Source: Ischnura elegans (lineage: Eukaryota; Arthropoda; Insecta; Odonata; Coenagrionidae). From it: 64,000 nucleotides of DNA. Below the pieces are notes generated by a model. That model worked only from the letters and a program-made list of their open reading frames with translations. It had not been told where the DNA came from and searched no databases. This document shows, one piece after another, positions 1-8,900 of the stretch (positions are counted from its first letter, which is position 1; each line of letters starts with the position of its first letter). A program made the position numbers and the translations under genes. The stretch spans positions 13,348,001 to 13,412,000 of the forward strand of contig NC_060246.1 of the NCBI RefSeq assembly GCF_921293095.1, in the 5' to 3' direction.

Positions 1-1651
1 GATGAGGTTTTACTGTGCTAATATCCATGGATAAGCAATGGCATTTAGGGTGATACATATACACTACGCTACATTATAATCATTGCTCCATGTTTAAGTT
101 ATCTTTGTGCACTGTGCCCAAGAGCATCAAGTATGGTTCTTTCTTCGGTAGGAGATACTTCAGTATGTACGCAACTTCATATTGTAAGCTTCATTCCTGT
201 GGAATCATAGTGACCCACTCATTACATTCACCATTCGATTTTTATTAACACGTTGCGCACAGACGGCAAAAATTCTCGCCATTTTTTTCCCGAACGTTCC
301 GGTGACCCACTCATTACCCCTCGTAAGAAGGCCGCACAGTATCCTCTTTTAACGAACATTCGATTTAAATTAACTATAAAACTTTCAAAAAGTAAATCCC
401 CATGCTCAGAATATATGGCATTTCCGTCAATCTAAACCCTTAAAAATATTATGCATATAGAAATTACCAGGTTATCTACCCATAATTCAAAGTTTGAAAC
501 AGAAAATTACACAAAGTCATATTAATTGGGAGCAATATACGTACACCGATAATAGGGACCCTGAAATTTTGCAAATAGTTTTTTTTGCGAATTGCTTTTT
601 AAGAAGCTAAAAGTTGTTATTTTGGTGTTTAAACCCCTAATAAATTAAAAATTGACATTTTAACGTTATCGAAACTCTCTAACTATATATAACTTTTTAT
701 TTGTTAACAGTATTTGGCTTTTAGAGCAAAATTTTGCACGAAATTTCACATTTTTAAACATATAGTACGACATTTTGCGAAAAAAACATGAAATTCTATA
801 AGTTTTATTTTGATGCCTGTAAATATGCATCATGAAAGTCATTGACCCATTTGGTGGAAAAATGTTTGCATTCTCATGGTGTGAAATTATTACTTACATG
901 ACTACGCCACTATCATCAGTCTGATAATGTGCGTCACCATGATATATACATATGTCTCCCTACATCCCATTTATGGTGGCAGGGTCGGTGCGCATCATTT
1001 TTGTCGTGCCGCAGAAATATGACTCACATAGTATTTATCCTGAAAGATTCTTCAGAAAAGTTGCCATTCGAGCAATTGTGCTTATAAAAGATGGTTTCAT
1101 ATAGCCTGCGCATAGCATTAATGGGACCAATAACTTGGCTAGACAAGAGTACATATCTCAAATGTCTTAGCGGCTGAGTGAAGAGACAAATAAAGTTGTC
1201 CATCAGATGTAATCATTTTATTCTAAGAAGCTGTGACCGACGGGTCATAATTACTTCTCAGGTAGACAAAAAGAGTTATTTAAGGCTAAACTATCGAATT
1301 CACTAACTGATGTTGAGTATATGTTGCCGACTTTAGATATGACTCCGGCACGACGGCATTCACACTGCAGCCAACTTATTCAGCACCCGTGGGGGAGGGT
1401 CGCCGGCATGGTGGGGTGGTAGAAAGTACGAAATACGGACGCACTAATGTTTCCGTATGATGTGACGCTTTATTTTTACCGAAAGAAATTTTAGACAAAT
1501 TAAGTCAGGCAAGCCGGCATTGTCATTTTGAATAACGCCGGCGTGGCGGGGAGGTACCTACAAAAAACAAGTCTGGGCAGGCAGATATTTCCCATTCTCA
1601 GTAATCTCTGGATGAACTAGTGTCACCACATGTTTATAGTTAGAGCAGAGC
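1..1651. other. Gene-free left flank / HEATR3 intron or 3' region
   Basis: AT-rich DNA without convincing coding potential. A 16-bp string, gtgacccactcattac, is repeated at 210-225 and 302-317, with cattcgattt after each copy, suggesting a small local duplication. I looked for the missing HEATR3 exons on the minus strand and did not find them. Confidence 0.5.
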
Positions 1652-1666
1652 TACTGTCTCTACACA

Positions 1667-1981
1667 GTGGAAACGAAACCCTACGGCGGGCTTGCGAGGA
1701 TACACTCCTAGGGCAGGGCCAATAAGCGCAAGCTTTTCACCTCTGCACCGCAGAAGGGGGAGGACAGGAAGGAGAAAGGAAAGAGTCGCCGCCGCGATAG
1801 GAGCCCGACGACGCCTCGTGGGACGGGATAGGGAAGGAAGGGATGGGACGAGGAATCCCGCACCGTCACAGAGGCGGGTGGGTCCTACCATCAGCGAAAC
1901 CAGACAACAGCCATTGCTATTCTAACGATTTTGGAGGATTATCCTGTGAGGAAGAATAATCCAACGATCAAATCGTTAGAT
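1667..1981 (-). mobile_element. SINE-like repeat, copy 1, with 15-bp target duplication
   Basis: About 315 bp flanked by the perfect direct repeat tactgtctctacaca (1652-1666 and 1982-1996). Read on minus, it starts TCTAACGATTTGATC with an inverted GGATTATT/GGATAATCC hairpin, then a GC-rich body (CGTCGTCGGGCTCCTATCGC). Two related copies lie at 44431-44700 and 50993-51298. The long duplication suggests retrotransposition; no poly-A tail is seen, so the class is uncertain. Confidence 0.75.
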
Positions 1982-1996
1982 TACTGTCTCTACACA

Positions 1997-2808
1997 TTAT
2001 GCTTTGAATGCACAAAGAAGCAGTATTAAGGAAATTGGACATTGAGCAACCCACACAACACCATCCTCACAGGCTGGGTGGCCATTGAGTCATCTTAGTA
2101 ATGACCTGTATTTTGCGTATATCACAGAGTATTTTGTTTACTATCAGTAAAGATTAAAAAGAATAAGTTAGAAAAATCGATTTATGTCTCTAATACAATT
2201 CTTTGTTTGCTTAAATTGAGAAGTACATAAATATTTTTTTTCACTGCTGGGGCATGAAATTAGCATTTTAGCACTGCTGGGGCTATGATATTAACACCGC
2301 TTTCCCTCGATTTTAAATACCACTTTTCAGGGTCACTAACCATTAACAGGTGGTTGCCCATCAGTTGTGTCTAACCCATGAAAATATAAAAGGAATGATA
2401 TTACTGATGGTGATCACATTTCAATAAATGCAAAGTAATAGGTGAGGAATGTGATGAAAGCGAGCAAGGAGATACTCAATGCATTCCCGATAAATAGCAC
2501 ATTGAATAGGTCGCGTTTCATATGACGAGTGCTGCATAAAAAGCAATGCCCAGAGGCATAAAGGCTGACAAATTAAGCATTACTGAGGAATTAGGTAGTT
2601 CTTTCAGAATAATTATTCAGGATATCAAAAAATTGAGTTGTGCATTTATATAACGTGAGTGAGGTTTTCAAGGACTCAAGAATGCAATTGGCACATCTCT
2701 AATTTTATAGAAAAACTTGCATTGCAGTCTTTCATTAAATAATTTTGAAATGCACCCTGATACATTCACTACAGCTCACTTAAACTCTACAGCGATCATC
2801 TTACTCAC
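1997..2808. other. Intron 9 region of HEATR3
   Basis: AT-rich sequence after the exon 9 donor. Nothing recognisable other than short tracts; cactgctgggg occurs twice (2243 and 2272), a minor local duplication. Confidence 0.4.
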
Positions 2809-2921
2809 TCTCTTGACAAACCAAGCTGGCAAGCTTCTCCAACACAGAGAGAGCCCCAGGAAATCCGCTCAAATCGTCATCGGACACAGCAGGCAATACA
2901 TTCTGCAGGCAAAGAAGAGAC
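2809..2921 (-). CDS. HEATR3: HEATR3 exon 9, last exon seen
   Basis: Codes about residues 467-505: SLLCLQNVLPAVSDDDLSG, then LSVLEKLASLVCQE. Too short to appear as a long ORF; found by looking for the RALFCLQSLVS motif of vertebrate HEATR3 downstream of exon 8. Acceptor TTCGCTGCAG, donor CAAGAGA|GTGAGTAAG, phase 1. One base completes the Arg codon left open by exon 8, which independently supports the GC donor. The next exon was not found between 1 and 2808. Confidence 0.85.
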
Positions 2922-5900
2922 CTGCAGCGAAGTATACTAACCCTGAAAGTATATTTTTAAAATTAATGCTGATAGGAAAAATGGAAAACAAAGGTGATGA
3001 CCATCACTTCGCAATAAGAACAACTTTATACCATGGCTTGATCTGAGAAGTTTCCTGTCACATGCGCAAACTTGTCCAAGATGGATGAGATGTGAGGTTT
3101 CACTATGAAAACAACAATTAGGCAGAAGACAATAATTTAAGCAAGACACCTCATCTCAGAAACCATAACTCAGGTAAATTTTAACCGAAGTAAAACTCCT
3201 GCTATTATAAAAAATTAAGCATGTTGTCTGGTTAGGCCACATGATCAACAATACAGTGGAACTTGTTTAATGTGTTCCTCCTCGGCACGGCAATTTGTTT
3301 TGGTCCCGGTACCTTCCGAACAAAACACAGGCAAAACTATTTGGTTAGCACATTTTCAATAGTGGCACTTTTCTGGATAGTACGCTCAATAAATTGCCAT
3401 GAAGCAACCTGAAAGTCATTTCCTAATATCTTCTGAAGGTGACTAAACCTCTCAATTCATAAGTCACTCTATTATTATCAGCCATTGACTTTTTTACCAC
3501 ATTTCTCATACCATGACCATGGTGCATCCAAATGCATTTCTCAATGCAAGGATCATGTGCATCATTACTTGACAAAGGCTAAGGGAGCAGACAGTGATTT
3601 GGATCTCCACGTGATGCTTAACACAAAAATACTTGACCTCAGCACAAGAAATAGAAAGCAGGCTACATTAGATTAATTTTAAGGTGAGTTTTAACTGTAG
3701 AATATAAAAGTCTGCTTGTAATAATATGTAAGCGTATTATTAATTGTCGATCAAAATCATTACATCAATTGATACGGTTTCATTCCAAGAACAAATGTGA
3801 GAATGGCTCTATGGGCTATTTTTAATGCCACCCAATAGAAAAAATAAAAACTTGCCTGGACATTAGACTCTTGGTCTCTGGATTAGCTTCCAGTTTGCTC
3901 CACACAGACTCATCTTTTTCAACTTTCCTAAAGATATTATCCATTGACTCCTTTTCCCAGAAAACCTCTTCAACTTCAGGAACACTACAGTTGTATGCAC
4001 TGCCATTGCAAACCTCTTCATTCTCGGGAAGATCTTCGCACTCTGAATCAATCCAATCATCATCCTCATCTGTAATATTATGCAATGATACCATGACAAG
4101 TTATTATTCAAGAATGCAGAATAAAAATGGTTTGAGAAGAGGGGTGGAGATGGTAGGATACTAGAAGCAATAGCAGGGGATAAAGTTCCTGACTGACTGT
4201 AAGATGTTTGATATGCTTGATACAGTAAAACCTCTTTACACTGTAATGGACGGAACCAAAATATGGGCAATTTGATGTATGGAGGTTCACTATAGAGAGG
4301 TTTTAGTGATAGGCACCATTTTTTCATATCCTTTGAAAATGAAATGCACTACTGTCTTTTAAACCATTGAAACAAACATGCATGCACCAGTGAACAAATA
4401 TTTATCATTTAATAATTACAGAAAGTGTGTGCTATCGCATGATTTTTACCATGATTCGAGCAAAAATGATGTGATTTCTCTCAATTCAACAATCACTTGA
4501 AATGATTAGGATACAGTGAGTCCTCGTTTAACGTCACCTACCGTTCCTGAAAAATGTGACGATAAACGAAATGACGTTAATCGAAGCATAATATCCCATA
4601 AGAAACAATGTAAAAATTGAATATCGGCTCCTAGACCTCACAATTCCCACGTGAAAAAATTTTGGCGTATCATATCTGGGGCATTTTTTTACGGTGGTAA
4701 TGCAAAACTATGGCATAAATACGAGTTCCTGTCTTCATCGATGAAAATAGCAGCAGTGATGTGAATCCATCTCCGTTTTTGTATCTTCCCGCATTTGCTT
4801 TTCGGCTTCGCTATGGAGTGCGGTACAATGAATGGTACCAGACGCAACAGACAGGGGATCCGGAGCATCGGTCCATAGAACCTACGTTCGCTACGAGAAT
4901 TTCTTTTCGGACCGGTCAGGAGCGAAATCAAAATGGCGGAAATGATCGAGGGCGGGCAAACTGGGATTATGAAATCGAAGAGATGGTTTTAATTGCGAAT
5001 TGAGGCCGGCGGGCGTCACCTGGGCATCATCATCGCTGAAACATCGTCGCAGTAACTGGAACCAAAATTATTGTGAACATAGTTATCTTGAACATTCTCG
5101 TGGAAATGTCTCTGATGCCAAAATTTGCCAAAACCATAATCGCAATTAACAATATACACACCGTTTTACAATTTGAATAGACTGACCGCATTACCGCCCA
5201 CGAAACAAGCAACCTGCAACGCTTGCCGATTCGCCTTTTTTCTCGCGCGAAATTTAAATTACGTGACGTTATCGCGAAGCGAAGGAGCGATAAACGAATC
5301 ACGGTCTTAAAATTTTCGTGACGCTATCGCGAAATGACGTTAAACGGGGTGACATAGAACGAGGACTCACTGTAGTTGGATACCTTTTTTCTTATTTACT
5401 GTTAGGTATGCTGTCATATAGAAAAAAATGGCCACAACTAATGACTAACGTGAAAATTACAGCATATTAAAGGCATATAAGAAAAGAAAGAGTGAAACAT
5501 TTATTGCTGAAAATGTCAACTTTTTCCCACTACGTAATCACAGCTGCACTAATCTCTTGTTGCCTCGGTACGATTTGCAGAGGCAGTTAAGCCGTCTCTG
5601 GGGTATCTCCTTGGTATGATAAGTGGAGGTTTTACGATATAAAGAGGTTCACTACAAAGAGGTTTGCTCATAAATTTACATGTAAATCAGACGGGACCGT
5701 AGGGGTGGTATGTATGGAGGTTTATGATATAAAGAGGTTCACTACATAGAGGTTTTACTGTAATTAGTGATCCACTTTATTTGATTGAGATAGGGCAACC
5801 ATGATGTCATTTTTCTTTCTGTAGCATGGACGCCCACAGATGAAAGGCAAAGTGAAGGGAGGTGTAAACATAGGCCTTTGTGGTGGGTGCTCAAGGTATT

Positions 5901-8900
5901 ATGAAACACTATTCGGGAAAAGCACATCAACCAGCAAAGTGTAGCCCTCACCATATGCAGTGATCCCTTTGGGAAGCAAATCAATCTCAAAATAGCCATA
6001 TTTAATGACTTTGACCATATTTCAGACAACCAATCACCCAAGTAGACATAAATATCTTAACTCTTCAATAAATGCTAACCACAGTTGATGACATAAGTAA
6101 GAAATATTTAAAAAATATTCAATGAGAGTAAACCAACCTTCCTTATAGTACAAATTTGTAAGAAGCTCTATAGCAATTATTTGGGCATTGACAAGGGAGG
6201 TCACGTCTTCAACAGCAACGGCACAAGAATCATCAGCATCCATTGATTCACTGGATACTCCCTCTTCAACAGATTCTTCAACCGATGATGGATTTTGATC
6301 AGTTCCATTTTCCTGGGTTAACTTTTCATCAACTGCAGATAGAGCTTTTCTATGGTCCGTGGCTACTGCATCTTTTATAGCTGCTGCTAACCTCAAGTTA
6401 AGAACAGGGGATATTCCTGGAGAACTTTTTGATATATTCATTACTATTCCTGGAATGAATGGAAGTACAGGCGGAAATGTATAAAAACATTTGAATCAAA
6501 TAAAAAAAAGAATATGTAACTGAAAAAGGCCATACTTAAATGGCTTTCTTATAAGTTCAACTGTTCTTAAAACACACAGGATTTCAATGCCTTCTGAAAG
6601 ACAAACTTAAAAACCAAAGTGACATCTTGCTGAAGTGTCATGCCCCACAACTTCGTTGAAATGTAAGAATAACCACTTCATTTAGATCCAACATTACATA
6701 CAGCGATATAATTATTTTTTAAATCATTGCACCGAATTACCGGCTGCTAATACTCGTAGGAGGAGAATCTGCGAGGACTTTTGGCTGCTTGCCATCTCCT
6801 CTTCAAATGCAGGAGAGAGGATTTTGGTGAGCACTCCCTCAGAGGTCTGCCTGAGTTCATGGGCGGCAACCTCATTATTTTCTGTCACAGTCTGAAGACA
6901 ATGGGCTGAAAATAATAAATGAAAGTAACTTCCAATGAAACAGAGAAGCTGTAAGAAAACCTTAAGAGGTAGACAGAACAATTTTTATGACCACATCTTG
7001 AGGCATGGTAGTCTGACGAAAACAATCACCAGGGGATTTTACACTTTCCTGGCGAAAAACATGTAAAAACTCTTCCCGGGATACCGCGCGGGTAAGATTA
7101 TATGAGAGTGCCGACATTTCGGGTACTTGTATCCCGAGAAGAGTTTTTACAAATCACCAGGGGACATTTCTTTAATGAATCAATCAATTGCCTCTTTCAA
7201 TTACCAACTTCAAAATAAATTACTGACAGCCCTAATTATGTCAATTCTGTGAGTGAATATGATATTGAGCTAAGTTTAGCTACAATCAGGATTTGTTTTT
7301 TCGATAATTTTCAGATGATCCCAAGTGGGCACATAAACTGGTCATAAGGAGAGTATCACACATCTCATATTCGAATTTATGCATGATATATTTATGCAAT
7401 ACAACATAGTATTTTTAGCTATAAAAAATGTCTATCTTACCAACAGCCACCGCAGCATCAATTCCACATTCCTTGGGATCGAGGCAGCTAGAAATGCATG
7501 ATAAGATATTTTGCTGATTGAATATCTTCACTGCAAGATCACTGCTTTTGCTGCAATGAGATGAAATATTTTAAGTTGGTATGTATTTTCTACTACCAAA
7601 AATCAGAACATTATTCAATGTACATGCAGGGCATTCCACTTTAACCACAGACATCAGGATTTTCATGTCAACAAGCAGCTGAAGTTCTTTAACAACAATC
7701 TCAATATAGAAGTGTGGGTGAGTGAAGAAATCTCTCCTGCATTTCATTGCATAAGTGAGACAGATAAATATTCTGAAAGTCTAAAAGTTAAAAATATAAG
7801 TGGAGCCGGCTAGTTTATGATTTTGATTAAATTTCAACCTTGAAATAAACATCTCCAGCCTAACATGCCACCAACAAAGATGAGTATAAGAAGCAAAGGA
7901 CCATCTCTTACGATGTGACGAGGGGAATATGGAACCAATTAAATGTCCCACCAAAAATATTTTCAATATTCTAGCTACTACAGAAAGACTTCCCTATAAG
8001 AACATGTGTATTATACCACATCCTATTGCAATGACACCACTGAAAGAAATTACTTTCTTCCAGTGGCGGCTTGCCCGTAAGGACTCTCAGACGCCACCCC
8101 TCCGAAAGATTTGAAAAAGGAAAAAAAAAATATAAACAACCAATCAATTGTAATTATACATATAATTAACCAAGGTGTTTTTTCAATCGCATGCATCAAA
8201 AATGTAGGAAAAACACACAAAAATAGCACAAGAAGTTCGCATTTGTAGCCGTGGGGCGCTTGCCAGAACATCCCAATCCATCACCATGCAGTTATACGAA
8301 GAGTGGTAGTGGTGGAGGCTACTGGTGCTATGACGCGTCTAAGCTCGTGCCTTATGGAAGCCTTTGGACGCCGTCCGAGCATGCGCATAACGACGTATCT
8401 AGTGAGTTGACATCGCCGCGCCGCCCGGCAGCCGTATTATCTTGGTATTGCAGTGTTGCAGTAAACCTTGTTTTGATGACCAGTTGACTTAGCATGTGTA
8501 TATTGTTTTCATATAAATAGGCCTAGTTGTAGTTCAGTTAATCGAGTTAGTGATTGTTAGTGTTTTAGTGTTAGTGACTGTTTTGTGTACTAGTTTCTCT
8601 AGATTCCCTGAAAAACTCACTGAAATACACAAAAAATTCAAAAATTTTGACCCCCCGGTGGAGTGTGCCCCTCCCAGCACTTGACTCACGAGCCGCCACT
8701 GCTTTCTTCAGTGAAGTCATTATGTTTACCCAACAAGAGGTACTTACACACCCCTGTAATGGTCCATTTTTTCAATTCTTTGTACACACACGACATCTGA
8801 TAACAATAGGGTAGTTTCCTTCATCAAAGAAAGGGAAAGGCATTGATTGCGATTCGTTACCCACAATTAGTGTATTCATAATATACAAATTATTTGGTTT

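Noticed and set aside
3252..3280. tacagtggaacttgtttaat resembling a pogo-type left end
   Set aside because: No matching right end was found within several hundred bases.
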